A stretch of 64,000 bases of DNA from Lyophyllum atratum (taxonomy: Eukaryota; Basidiomycota; Agaricomycetes; Agaricales; Lyophyllaceae). The stretch spans positions 620,001-684,000 of the forward strand of contig JACGCN010000030.1 of NCBI GenBank assembly GCA_014905825.1, read 5' to 3'. The first letter of the stretch is position 1; each line of letters starts with the position of its first letter. Of this stretch, positions 43,214 through 54,279 are shown one piece after another. The position numbers and the translations under genes were made by a program. The notes beneath the pieces were generated by a model that worked only from the letters and a program-made list of their open reading frames with translations, had not been told where the DNA came from and did not search any database.

Positions 43214-45174
43214 ATGCCCAGCCATACGGGTGCCAGTGCACTTGTGAAGCTCTACATGCTAAGCTACGCGCCGTGGAGTTGGCCCACCTGGCAAGAGCAC
43301 ACTGGTGTCGCTCACGGCCTCTTCCCCGACGACGACAAACTTCTTCCTCGCGGCTGGTCTCGTCAGAACGCCATCGACGTGCAGTCCTACTTCAAGGCGT
43401 ACAGCCTCCTCCCTTCCGAGGATAAAAAGATCGCCTTCGCGGTCAACTCCAAAGGTTCTTCAAAGTATCCAGGACGCGAGTTCTGGAACGCCTGGGTCAA
43501 TCGTCGCTGGGACTCCTGGGGTATCCATACCCTCATCATCAAAGTGCTGAAGGAGATCGAGTTACATCCCGTCGATATCATCGCTCGCGACGATGACCTC
43601 GACAATTGGCCGAGCGCTGACAACTACATTCCCGCCGTAGTCGATGACGTCGGGATGAGGCTCTTCGGCGAGGAAGCCTTTCCCTCAGGATCTTCAGTCC
43701 TTTCATCATCCCTCCGAGCTGCCGTGCGGATCATCGTACAGCGGACTTGGAATACCCTCCGTCTTCAAGTCAGCACGATGAAGAACCGCCGAAATGAGAT
43801 AGAGGCCACCGCCAAAGCCGCATTTGCAGGTGAGTACTTCATTGTTTTCTGTGATCATCTCTAAATACATTTCAGATCTTGAGAACGGCAAGCTCACGAA
43901 GGCGAAGGTTTCGCGCACAATCCACGCCGTCGCCAAGTGGAAAGAATGCTCTACCCTCTTCAACACCGCGAGGAACGTCGAAGCAGCCGAGTCTATGCTC
44001 GCCGATCTTGAGGAGATCATGGAGGGGCTAGGAGCGAAGCTGGGGAAGCGAACAAAATCCAAAGGTGAGCGCGCTGCTCCCCGTTCTTTCTTCCTTGACT
44101 CATAAATGGTGGCAGGCACGTGTAAAGTCTCGGCCATCGACTTGAAGAACCTTGCCACCGAGGAGGACGTCACCGATCTGGTACACATGTACCATGAGTA
44201 CTTCGACGGCGATGTGGAGGACCCGGACGAGGAACCCGTTATAGCGAAAGCTCCCACTGATAGGCAAAAACTCAACGATGCTGGTGGAGACTTCGGAATG
44301 GATGTAGAGGCGACCATGACTTTTGGGAAGCTGGCTGGGTCGCTCGGCTGGAGGACCGGCATCCCGCCCACTTTCAACTCCCTCCGTGACCGTTTTGGCA
44401 CGACGCCTTGGGACGACCCCACGCCTTTCGAGAGCGAACCCAAGCCCGCCAACATCGAGCCGCTGCGCCTCCACTGGCATCAACTCGCAGGCACTCACTC
44501 TATTGTGAGAAGCCTGTTCACGGAGTCCAAGAATCCAGACCGCGTCCTCGGGGTACTCGTCGGTGACGAGGTCGGCCTTGGGAAATCTGCCCAGGCGATC
44601 GCGTTCATGGCCTTCCTCATGCAGGTTGCCTGGCTGAAAAAGCACAAGAAAAAGCTTCCGAGAGTACTTGGTGAGTCTCGATACAGACGCTTAGGTGTGG
44701 TTGCTAATACCTTGCCCTCAGAGCAACGGATGTACCTTGGCGGTAAAAGGAACATTCCTTCGGCGCCACACCTGATCCTTTGCCCCGGAACGCTCGTCCC
44801 TCAATGGGTAAGCGAGCTAAAGGTGTTCTTCCAACGGAAGAAGGTCGAGATCCTCGTCTACGACAGTCAAACCGACGCCGCCCAATTCTGGGGCCTTGAG
44901 GGTCCGGTGCAGAAGTCGGCTCACGAGGCTCGTTCTATCATCATCGTTGCTAGCCATTCGGTACGTTATGTTCGTTACATGGGTGGGTTATGTTGCTGAC
45001 CAGACTCAGGTTTTGTTCAAGGAGATGAACGACTGCCACATGGCGTCAAAGAAGAAGAAGGGCGCTCGTCCTTGGGATATGCCAAAGGCTAGGCCTTCGC
45101 AGACGTTTGTAGACACTCTGTGTAGCGCGGGCGCTACAGAGGGATGCCTTGCGTTGCGTGGTAAGCTTGACCAA
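43214..45174 (+). pseudogene. SNF2-family helicase, copy 2 (3'-truncated)
   Basis: Five exons: 43214-43829, 43876-44064, 44116-44670, 44722-44960, 45010 to about 45161. The intact N-terminus (MPSHTGASALVKLYMLSYAP) supplies the part missing from copy 1. The two copies then align throughout: LTKAKVSRTIHAVAKWKE versus LTKRAIRTVINKVAAWRT; IEPLRLHWHQLAGTHSIVR versus MEAITLHWHQLCGAHSMTR; and Walker A region GVLVGDEVGLGKSAQAIAF versus GVLVADDVGLGKTFQQAVM. The gene stops after LILCPGTLVPQWVSELKVFF and IIIVASHS: inside the next intron (GTAAGCTTGACCAATGG) the LTR sequence begins, so the DEAH box and helicase C-domain are lost. It retains ATP-binding residues but cannot be a complete motor. Confidence 0.82.
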
Positions 45175-45323
45175 TGGGTACTATTGCTATACACGAGTTT
45201 ACAAGGGCTTGTTTACATCTATTGTACACAACCGTTTATATAGGCAGCGCCGAAGGCGTTGCCAAACATGGTATTGCCAAACATTACGGTCAGCGCTATA
45301 GGCGTTGGACCGTGCCCGTTACA
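45175..45323 (-). mobile_element. Putative 3' LTR (TG..CA, about 149 bp) with polypurine tract
   Basis: On the minus strand AAGAGGGGG (a polypurine tract) is followed two bases later by TGTAACGGGCACGG.., and the block ends ..AGTACCCA, i.e. TG..CA termini. A TATA box CTATATAAACGG lies inside. This is the usual layout at the 3' end of an LTR retroelement whose gag gene is on the minus strand (next feature). No matching 5' LTR is found in the window. Confidence 0.6.
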
Positions 45324-45720
45324 TACCCCCTCTTAAGACTGCGTAGACAGTCTTCATAGAAGTAGATAGTATTGTAAATAAATTATAATAAGTTCGTGGA
45401 ACTTATAACATATGGTATAAGAGATAACGCGCGGGACCCGTCGTCCCGCTGCAAGAGTATCACATAGTTCCGAACCCGAGTCGAGGTATATTACCTCGAC
45501 GATGGTTAAGCGTGAGTTGAGAAACTCACGCTGGAGAAAACAGCTGGGAGGGCAGCATACTGCTGTCCTCGGGATATCAATGAAGAACTAGACGTTTAAA
45601 CCGCCTAGGTGTCGATGCCATCGACGATACCCAAGTTCGCGATCAAGTAGTGTCTGATCGTCGAACTGGTCCTCCTGACGTCATGCGTCCATGGGGTCAA
45701 AGGCGGATGAGTAAAGTGCC
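45324..45720 (-). other. 3' internal region of the retroelement with clustered stem-loops
   Basis: Downstream of gag several perfect or near-perfect hairpins follow each other: GCGGGACGACGGGTCCCGC, TCGAGGTAATATACCTCGA, CGTGAGTTTCTCAACTCACG, GAGGACAGCAGTATGCTGCC and GAAGACTGTCTACGCAGTCTT. Confidence 0.7.
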
Positions 45721-47803
45721 TCACCCATGTTCGACATCCCCCATCGTTTCGTCCCTGTCCTCTGGTAACGGAGGGAGAGTGCTAGCGGGAGCCGCTGCCG
45801 ATGGAGGTGGCCCAGATGGGGCCGCCATGGTATCCACAGGGGTTTCAGCGCTCGATGGCGCTGCGACTGTGGTCGAAGTCGCGGTGGCCGAAGCCACAGG
45901 AGGTTGGGGGACGACACCGATTGGTGCCGACGAGTGTGATGGCCCTTCCATAGGGTCGTCAGATGGCATATCTCTCCGATTGGGGAGATCGACGAAGAGA
46001 AGTGGTTCTCCAACGGAGAGCCAGTCGGTTCCAGTTTGACGGATACCGCCATGTTCTGCAGCCTCAATTCCCTCAAGGATATTGAGGCGAGTACAGTCGT
46101 CGGGGGGTAGCGTAACGCCACCCACTCCACTGAAGGATGATTGGCGGAGTGCCATGCTCATCCAGCCGTGCCCGACGCTGATCGTCGACCTGGCGATAAG
46201 TCGCCTGAAGTTCGGCGTCCATTGGCCAGGTGTGATTCCACCAATGGAGCGCGTAAGCATACGAGTGATGTATCCACTCTACGGGGATACCGTTCTCGAT
46301 CAAGTGCCGGACGACCATATCCTCAGAAATGAGGTTACGGTCCTCTGGCGGGTTAAAGCGAGTTATGGTGAACTCGCGACCTGAGATCGGCACTAATGGT
46401 CGATCGGGGTTGGCTGCATTGTGAGCTTCTACCATCTCATGGTAGAAGTATGGGCGAACCATAATGCTCGCCAGCACTCTCACGAATGCGGAACGGTGAT
46501 TGCTACTGACAGGTGCCAGTATGGAGGTCAGCGTGTGGCCGAAGACGGTCTCACGGGAGATTCGGCGGGCATAATCCATGGCTAAGCCATGGTGCCAGTT
46601 CCGGGTACCAGGACGTCCATGGTGCAGCATATACTGCGCCATGAGCTCCTGGTTGAAGCTGCTACTGCCCGAAGGCGGCGTTAGCCCAGCCCCGCGTGTT
46701 CTGCCAGTAACCTTGGCAGACAGTGCGCCGGCAGGACGCACAACAGGTGGGTGCTGCCACGGTTGGTAGCCTGAAGCTACTCGGGGAGGCTCACGCTCCT
46801 CGAAGTGGGAAAGTTCTGCGGCCGCTTGCATGGCGCGGTCACGAAGGCGGGGGTGGATCTGCTGCGAGATCCTAATGAACTCAGCGAGGAGCTCATAGGC
46901 TTGGCATCGCTCTTCGTCTGAGAGCCGCCATTTGCCATTCGTCGTCTTTTTAAAGACGAAGTCATACAACTTCTGAACTTCGAAAGGATTCATCGGGAAT
47001 CCTCTCGGGAATGCGGCATAAAGCCGACCAGAAGAGGCCGGCAATTGGTACCGTTGGCGGTCCCCAACCTCACGAGAGGAAGCTCTGAAAGCTTCCATGA
47101 GGGCGTATACCCTGTTGTCGTAGGGGGACCAATAAAACTGTGGGCCCAACATGTCCCACAAGCGATTGCTCCGTTCGTGGCGGTTATTAACCACCACTAC
47201 TTCCATTTCCTGGGCAATGGGCCCAGGTTCTTCATTCTCCCGATGCCGAGCTTCATTAGCTCGGTGGGTCTCTTGACCCTTCTTCTTCTTCGCAGACACG
47301 ACCTTATCCGAGGCGCCAGAGCTGGCGCCATCGTCGGATTCGCCGTGAACCGAGGCCTCAAGAGGATCACGGATGATCCGAGCCCTGGACGGGCCGGCAA
47401 CTGATGTTGTCGGCGGTGGGGCAGGACGCGGAGTCAGGACCCACTGAGGGGGTCCTGGTGCAGCCTCGGGTACTTTGTACGTCGTGACTTCACGACGTCC
47501 ACCGTCGCGGTTAGCGGGGGTGACTTTTTGTGACTTTGAAGAAGCCACAGGTTTGACCGACTTCGATGAAGACGGTAACGGGCGAGTGGGGGCCACTGGC
47601 CTCCGGTACTCCTCCGGCCGCATGGACTCGATCCATGGCCGGTTGATACGAACCTCGAAGGGCGAGGGATACCGATCATCCCGTCGCTCGATATCACGGC
47701 CCACCGGGTCGCTACTGATATAGGAGTCCGAGTCATCCGTGCGCTCAAAGCGCCGGAATGCCTCGCCAAACGAACTCCCCGTACTCCGCGATCCCGACGA
47801 CAT
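45721..47803 (-). CDS. Gag-like protein of an LTR retroelement
   Basis: The long minus-strand frame from an ATG at 47803 (MSSGSRSTGSSFGEAFRRFE) has a basic, Ser/Pro-rich first third. A helical domain follows (SNRLWDMLGPQFYWSPYDNR, MNPFEVQKLYDFVFKKTT, ELLAEFIRISQQIHPRLRDR), then AMDYARRISRETVFGHTLT and PYFYHEMVEAHNAANPDRPL. This plan matches large gag-like proteins of basidiomycete retroelements; no CCHC knuckle, protease, reverse transcriptase or integrase is present. The frame ends early (46073), but the next frame continues it well (DDCTRLNILEGIEAAEHGG.., SVGEPLLFVDLPNRRD) to 45721; the break lies in the G6/C6 run at 46102-46107. With the 3' LTR it forms a non-autonomous or gutted element. 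The 5' side ends right at the start codon against an F-box remnant. Confidence 0.65.
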
Positions 47804-47829
47804 TCGTGGGAGAGCGGGAAAGGGCTCTG

Positions 47830-48157
47830 GAGATCGTTGACGCTCAGAGCGCCGACGGAATGTCTTCGAGCGACGCCACAGCTAGTGGAGCTCAGATTGG
47901 AGCATGCCAACGAGGGTATCGACATGATCTTCGGATTCATGGACGGGGTTGTGCGACGCCTCACTCCTCAAGCGAAGTGTGCCACGGCTATACCACAGCT
48001 GGTACAATTAGAGGTGCTCAGCTGTTCGCGCAACTTCTGCGTTGACGCGTTGGCAGATATGCTTTGGTTACGATGGGGTACTGGAGAGGGGGAGCGGGGA
48101 TGCCTGGAATTTTCAAGCTGGAGATTTCAAAAGCACTGGGAGAGTCATGCACCATGA
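47830..48157 (+). pseudogene. F-box/LRR protein C-terminal remnant
   Basis: ECLRATPQLVELRLEHANEG, AIPQLVQLEVLSCSRNFCVD and ALADMLWLRWGTGEGERGC are typical of the C-terminal leucine-rich units of agaricomycete F-box-like proteins. The upstream part of the gene is absent; its place is taken by the retroelement. Confidence 0.6.
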
Positions 48158-48713
48158 CACCTGGGATGATCTTGACGAACGAAAGGATCAGGGATTTAAT
48201 AGACCAAGGCATGGCGGTTGATGTACATCTCTGGGATGGGTAGGAATTCGTATCAGTCCTATTTTGCTGCTCAAGTCTATATCGAAGGTGCCTCAACTTG
48301 AAGCTGGCGCGCGAGTTGTCGGACTTGGAGCGTGTCGAAACGGGAAAATCCGATGCTGCTGCCGGACTGCCGATCGCTCCGAAAATGATCATTCGTCCCA
48401 CTCCGTTCTCCAGCTGCAGTGATTGTGTCCGTCGGAACGACACGAGGATGAGAGAATCTATCCACACTCGGGCTTTGACGTCGACACTGACATGTTCTGT
48501 ATCCTAAGCAGGAGGCCAAGTGGCTTTTCTCGTCACATGGCGCCCATACCCGGCTGCAAAACTCCATAAGTCGTCAAGGGGACTTCCCACCAAGTCTTCT
48601 TTGGAGAACATATATAAGTCGTTATCTTATCGACTCTCGGCGCTTCTTTCCTACCCCTGTCCTCGACTGCGACACCTATAACACGCTTTCGTGCGCGTCG
48701 TAAAGTCCTCACA
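48158..48713. other. Intergenic; no gene recognised
   Basis: 3' flank of the F-box remnant and promoter of the gene at 48714. A TATATAAG box at 48612-48619 lies about 100 bp before the ATG. Confidence 0.45.
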
Positions 48714-50140
48714 ATGTCGACGCCATCGCGCTCTACAATGAGGAATAGCAACCGGGAATCCAACGGCGTTCGGGCCTCCGTTTTCGATGTCTGCATGCAA
48801 TTGGGCGTCCTTGACGACAACAGCTTGGTCGGAGAGTGGATGTTCAATGATTCCTCGAAAGACGGGGACAGCTCGTTCCGAAGACAAAACCGGACTACCA
48901 GATTTCAGGAGGTGATGTCTGCGGGGTGGGAGGCCACCGAAGAGAAGGTGCCTACGCAGCGAAGGCGTCACCATTTTCATCCATTCTCCGGGTTTACGGC
49001 TCGACTCCGCGCAAGGCATAGGCATCAGGCCAGTGTCATCGAAAATCCAGATACTTCCCTTGAGAAACCATTGGGATGTGAAGTTGGGCCTGGTCATATA
49101 TCACTCAGCCGTCGATCCTTCTTCAGGCGCAGTATCCACAAGCACGATGCGCCCCGACCCACACCGAGCAAAGAGACGAAACCTACTTGTCGCGAAAGTG
49201 GGCGGGTCTCGACAAACCGTAGATCCTTCTTCCAGCGCAAAATCCCTTGCGAAACGGCGCCCCGAAGTCGTCAGGAAGACTTTGCACCCCCAATTCCCAA
49301 AGCGACAGCGTTGCACCGGCCACTTCAGCACCTCCTCCACACACCGAACCCATCGTCCCTCCCGCGAGCCTTGATGACGTCCCGGAAGACGATGGAGATG
49401 ACGAATGGGAAGAAATCGAAGCTCTGCCCATGTCCCCTCTCTACCCTCTCCACAACAAAGGCATCAACCCCCCTCCCTTCACCCCCCTCGACAAGAACCG
49501 CCACTCCGCCGCCGCCACAACCGATACAACCGACCCTGACCCCGACGCGGATATCGACATCCGCGGCGCCACGCACCACAACCTCACCTTTGCCTTCCCC
49601 CGCCTCATGTTCCGCCGCTCCTCAGCCCGCACCACGCCCTCCCCCTCCCCGCAAAAAAGCGCACCGGAAGGGCCTCCCCACCGAAATCCCATACGCCCTC
49701 GCCTGCACCTACACCCACACCATCGCCACGGCGTAAGCCCCTCAGCATACTCACAAGTAAGGCGAAGCTGAAACACCACCGCGGCCTCTCGAGCTCCCTC
49801 CCGCCTTCGCCGTTCGTCCTGCTGACTTCGAACAGCAACTCGACGATGCCCCAGCCGACGTCGAGGATCGTGTTTTCGGAGGATGTACCTGTGCGGCCCA
49901 CGTCTTTGCTTTCGGAGGCGGAGAGGAGGAGTATGGGGTATCATAATCAGTTCTTTGTGAATAAGGGGAAGGGGGAGGGAGAGGATGAGGCAGATGTAAA
50001 GGAGCAGGGGCAGAAGAAGCCTGCTAGAAGGCCGAAGTCGGTGTCGATGCCGACAGCACCCAAGAAGAGAGCGGGGAAGGGGAAGGGTGAGATTGTGGAG
50101 CCGAAGCTGGTGGCTCCAGTGCCGTTCCCCGCGATTAAGG
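48714..50140 (+). CDS. Hypothetical low-complexity protein, exon borders uncertain
   Basis: From an ATG at 48714 (MSTPSRSTMRNSNRESNGVR, then SVFDVCMQLGVLDDNSLVGE and WMFNDSS) a frame stays open to 49736, but from about 49340 another frame looks more natural (PPASLDDVPEDDGDDEWEEI, then PLYPLHNKGINPPPFTPLD). A third segment at 49846-50140 (PTSRIVFSEDVPVRPTSLLS, then KKPARRPKSVSMPTAPKKRA) carries basic nuclear-localisation-like clusters. These probably belong to one gene with short introns or indels. No family is recognised. The 3' flank carries repeat copy A (50370-50530). The opposite strand has shorter, poorer frames. Confidence 0.45.
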
Positions 50141-50369
50141 TATGGCGCTTTGACGTTTGGAGTCCTGGATGCTTATTGATATCAGACGTGACAGGACGAA
50201 GTTGCTATAGAAGAATAGCGGCCTCACGACAAAGTCTAGGGATTATTTCAATTCGATATTTCGACTCTAACCCGCCGCGCTCCTCACTCCTCTATCTTTA
50301 TTTCTATGTGCCTTTTAGACAATTATATGATCAGCTGGTTCACTCTACGCTATTACTTGTACGATTGCG

Positions 50370-50545
50370 ATCCTTCCCGAGTGCTTATATATCTGATACG
50401 CTCGTGGTCTCTTCTAGTCATGATAACCACTTCCCATAATCTCTTAGACCTACTATACAAGTCAACCTTAGTCTTTCTATCGACATCTTTCGGATCCTTT
50501 CCGTTGCCTGTGTTATCTACGCAATGATAACTCTTGAGAATATGG
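50370..50545. repeat. About 170 bp dispersed repeat, copy A
   Basis: CCCGAGTGCTTATATATCTG and GGTCTCTTCTAGTCATGATA.. through TCTTGAGAATAT matches 53563-53735 at about 85% by eye, same orientation. Confidence 0.8.
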
Positions 50546-50801
50546 CCCCGCTGTGCCCGCGCACTCATGTTTCTTGTGTGCAATAAGAGATCTTCCAGGA
50601 TACTAATAGGCGATATGTACAATGGTGCCAACCGTGATGGATGTAGGGATAAAGAGAAAGGGTAAGAGTAGTCTTCCATGTACCTGGAGCGGGAAAGTGT
50701 GTCAGGGCACAACGCCTCTTCACAACAACCCAAGTACAAATATCGATCTTACGATTGCAATCCCTTGCTTAGTGCCATAGGCTTCATCTACCCGCGAGAC
50801 A

Positions 50802-52842
50802 CTACGAATAGCACACCGCTAACATCATCCCCACCACGTCCGTCCTCGCAGGCACAACCACCTCCCATTGCAACAACAAATTGACCTTCCCCTGCGGCGG
50901 CACCGCACACACCCACCCAACCTTCCCATCCCGCCCCACCCGCTCCCCATCCACATCCACATCCTCCGCCCCCCCAAGCCGCAGTAACCCCCTTCCCCAC
51001 TGCCACCGGCTTCCTCGCCCCCTCCAAGGCAGAAGACGAGGGCCCCACGCTGCTACTGCCAGAGGAGACACTCGGGCGCGTGAGCGGCGGGTTGATGAGG
51101 TTCACCTGGATTCGCGCGTCCTCCGACACCGGGATATGGTCGAGGATCCTGACGCCATCAATGGGAGAGGTCTTGGTGTTGAACACGGTGATGTGCTGCG
51201 ATAACACGTGCGTCGTGGTCTTGGTGTAGAATCCGCTCTTGGACTGTTTCTTGGTTTGGGGATGGTAGGTGATGCGGATGGAGGGGTCGAGCCTGGGGTG
51301 TGGGATTAGCATTGTGTATATGTAGCCTGAGTGAGATTTTTACCCCAAAGCACAGTTGAAGCTTTCGTCGGGGCTCACGGCGGGCACTTTGGACCGGGAG
51401 ATGAAGCTACCGTCAACATAGACGCTTCCCGTCCCGCTCAGCAGAGTGTACTGCGATGCATTCTTGATCTTTGCCTACAGTCAATACACCATTTAGCGGA
51501 CATCGCGCGTCGAGGAAAAAAACGGCCATACGCTCAAATGCGTCTTAGTGTCCTTCTTCGGCACACAGACCCATGACATCGTCGCATTGAGTTTGAGCTG
51601 CACGATTGTGACGTTGTGTGCGACGCCGTCGCTCGGGATGGTGATAAGCCCTGGGACTTCGAATGTGGCGCTGACGTTGCCTTTGGATGAGATCGCAAGG
51701 GTAGAGTGAGGTATTACCCGTGGGAGGGGAGGTGCTGATTGTTCACTTTCGACAAAATTAGCAGATGCACTCAAGTATACCATGCCAGGAGGGGAGATTG
51801 GAACTGGAGCTGGAGGCGGGGCGCGAATAGGAGGGGCGGGCTTGGAGATTGAAAGATTCCAGGGATCCAGAGTAGGCACGCTAACACCGAATGTGGGCGT
51901 CGCTGTCTCGAGCGTCAGTGAAACATCATTCCAGTCCTGTGTGGCTCGAGTTCAATTCCGTGACATCGTGCAATTTGAGTCACCTACCTCGCCAGTGCTT
52001 TGTGTAATGGCGGCTTTGTAGATCAACATCACCTGCTCCTCCTTCGCCTTCATATCAACACGTATATCGTATCCCGCGTTCCACGATGCACCGTATACCG
52101 CTGTAGTCCTGATGTTAAGAACAGCAAGATTTAAGATAGCAGACGTACCATAGATCAAAGCAATTTCCACCTCACCCTCCACCTCCGCAAAGACTCCAAT
52201 AGCCACCTGGATACCAAGATGGTCTTCAAGCGCCTTGCCCCCAAGCTTCGTCCGCTCCTCCGCTATCTCTGCTTCAACATCAGAAAGTTCCTTCTCGAGG
52301 TCCAACACACGGCCGTCGAGCTCTCCCGCCGTCGCCTCGTACTCCTTCATGACCTTTCCCACCTGCATCACATTGATGTGTTGGCTATGCATAGTGGCGA
52401 AGTACGACTCGAGCGCAGTAATGGACTTCTTGCACCGTTCGAGCGCTTTGAGGGTCTTGGCCTTCCTGGATTGAAGTACCGTGAGGCCAGGCGACGTGGT
52501 GGGCGGCGTCGGGCGCGGAGTACTGGAGATGGTGACATTGTGGATGGTAGCGGCACCATGTCCTTCAACCCTGTAGTAATCAATGGGTAAAAATTATTCG
52601 TATATAAGAAGACTGCAGACGTTAGGACATACCGGAGGGAATCCTGGTCCAGCACGTTAGGCAGACCAGTGACGGTTACTTGGTTCTGCCCGGTCTGGAC
52701 ATCGAACTTGAAGATGCGGGGTGACCTCTGCACGGCCAGAGTAGCCGCTTACGCCAGTTATTTTGCTATGTTCTTTGGACACGAGCTCAATCTCGTTGGT
52801 GGGCTGGAAGGGTGGTGGGTGTTCGGCGTCTGTGGTTTCCAT
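50802..52842 (-). CDS. DUF4139 (mucoidy-inhibitor A-like) protein
   Basis: The first exon runs 52842-52753 (METTDAEHPPPFQPTNEIEL), joined to RSPRIFKFDVQTGQNQVTVT. Features in order: an N-terminal beta domain with the GLPNVLDQDSLR motif and VEGHGAATIHNVTIS; a long coiled coil (EGELDGRVLDLEKELSDVEA-like); YGASWNAGYDIRVDMKAKEE; DWNDVSLTLETATPTFGV; then SGTGSVYVDGSFISRSKVPA, LDPSIRITYHPQTKK and FNTKTSPIDGVRILDHIPVS; and the C-terminal signature KVGWVCAVPPQGKVNLLLQW + EVVVPAR. This is the DUF4140-coiled coil-DUF4139 layout found from fungi to animals; its function is not established. The last exon changes frame in a C7/G7 run (50969-50975): with six G the protein reads AAWGAEDVDVDGERVGRDGK straight into the conserved end at 50802. 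Confidence 0.85.
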
Positions 52843-54180
52843 CGGTGTGGTCTGGCACGAATCACTGTGATATGCTGCGCTGTTAGCCTGTTATGCCTGC
52901 GTAGATGTCCCAAGGCGGTGGAGAGAGAGACAAGAGAACTTGACAGACGGGCGGTCGGTAAGGGCTTTATATACATATGCATGGAGAGATTGCAGGTTGG
53001 AGTATGGGGTAAAGTTGATGGTAAGTGACACAGCCATCGAAGACATGATCGGACTTTTCGGGTTCATCGAAGGGTGGCACAAACCGTTCCATTTGCGCAT
53101 AACTTCATAAGCTATGGGCCAGCTGAGGTTACAGAAGGTCAATGTGGTATGCTGAACAAGCCACACTATCGCTCTGCCCACAGCCAGAATCGAAGTGGTT
53201 TTCCACGACCGTTAAATCACTACAGTAGCACCAGAGATCATATCTAAGAACCCGCTACTTAATTCCTAGAAAGAAGACCTTGCGGAAAGTATCAAACGGA
53301 TAGCATCAGAAGGAAGGAGGCTCCCAGTAGCTAATTGTCCAAGTGCTCGCTACTGATGGAGGCAGGGAGATAAGAAAACGATGAAAACAAGATGAAAATG
53401 TGAGGAAAAGACATGAAAAGTAAGTTGGTCAAGATCTATGATGCGATTGAGACTGGTCCATTACACCTCGGACTTCTGGTGTATAACAGCGATCCCAACG
53501 AATCCCTATCATGGATTCTTGAAAGTCAACAGAGCCAAATCCATGGCGAGAGATAACGAGGATGATCCCTCCCGAGTGCTTTTATATCTGATACGCTCAT
53601 GGTCTCTTCTAGTCATGATAAACATTCCTAATAATCTGTTTAGACCTACTCTACAAGTCAAGCTTAGTGTTCCTATCGACATCTTTTCCTTTCTGTTGCC
53701 TCTGTTATCTACGAAATGATCACTTTCGAGAATATATTCAAACCCAGATCCTTGCGGTCTTCACTCTCCAATGTCCATGGTACAGCTCGTAGTCATGAGG
53801 CTAGCAACGATCTGGCAACGATACATATGCATTCAAGTTTAAAGCGGCTTCATAATCTGAACTCGGTAGAGCGAAGAAGATGGGAAGGCACAGCCCGACG
53901 TGTGTCCTTGACCGCGACCATCAAAACGTGTGCTGGTCACGGTCATCCGGCATGGCCATGATCACATTTGATCCTTGAAAAAGGCTTGAACCCCCAAACC
54001 CCGCGTCTGTTCTCCGTCGTCCCACTACTATAGGCTGCTGGATCAGCCTGCCCCATCTTCACCTCGGACGCTGCGCGCCCTCTGGTCTTTGGAGATTCGA
54101 TGGCCCCTTCAGGTTACGCTCAACTTGATCCGGCGAGACAGACGAAAGGAATCAGCAGGCCAGGTGCCTTGCACTTGACG
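52843..54180. other. Intergenic with repeat copy B
   Basis: No gene seen. Holds the DUF4139 promoter and the second copy of the 170 bp repeat (53563-53735). Confidence 0.4.
53563..53735. repeat. About 170 bp dispersed repeat, copy B
   Basis: See copy A at 50370. The two copies flank the DUF4139 gene as direct repeats about 3.2 kb apart. Confidence 0.8.
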
Positions 54181-54279
54181 CTGCCCCTTGTCGAGCGACA
54201 TTCCTATGCTTATTCCTGTGACTCCGAGGTGTGTTGTCGCGATGTTCTTTTACTCTTTCCATGACTGATGTACTTTTTA

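Noticed and set aside
45721..46260. Programmed ribosomal frameshift between the two overlapping gag frames
   Set aside because: The change sits in a plain G6/C6 run without a clear slippery heptamer, and the same kind of break is seen in unrelated cellular genes; a sequence error or decay is simpler.
48651..49097. 148-residue minus-strand ORF
   Set aside because: Antisense shadow of the gene starting at 48714.
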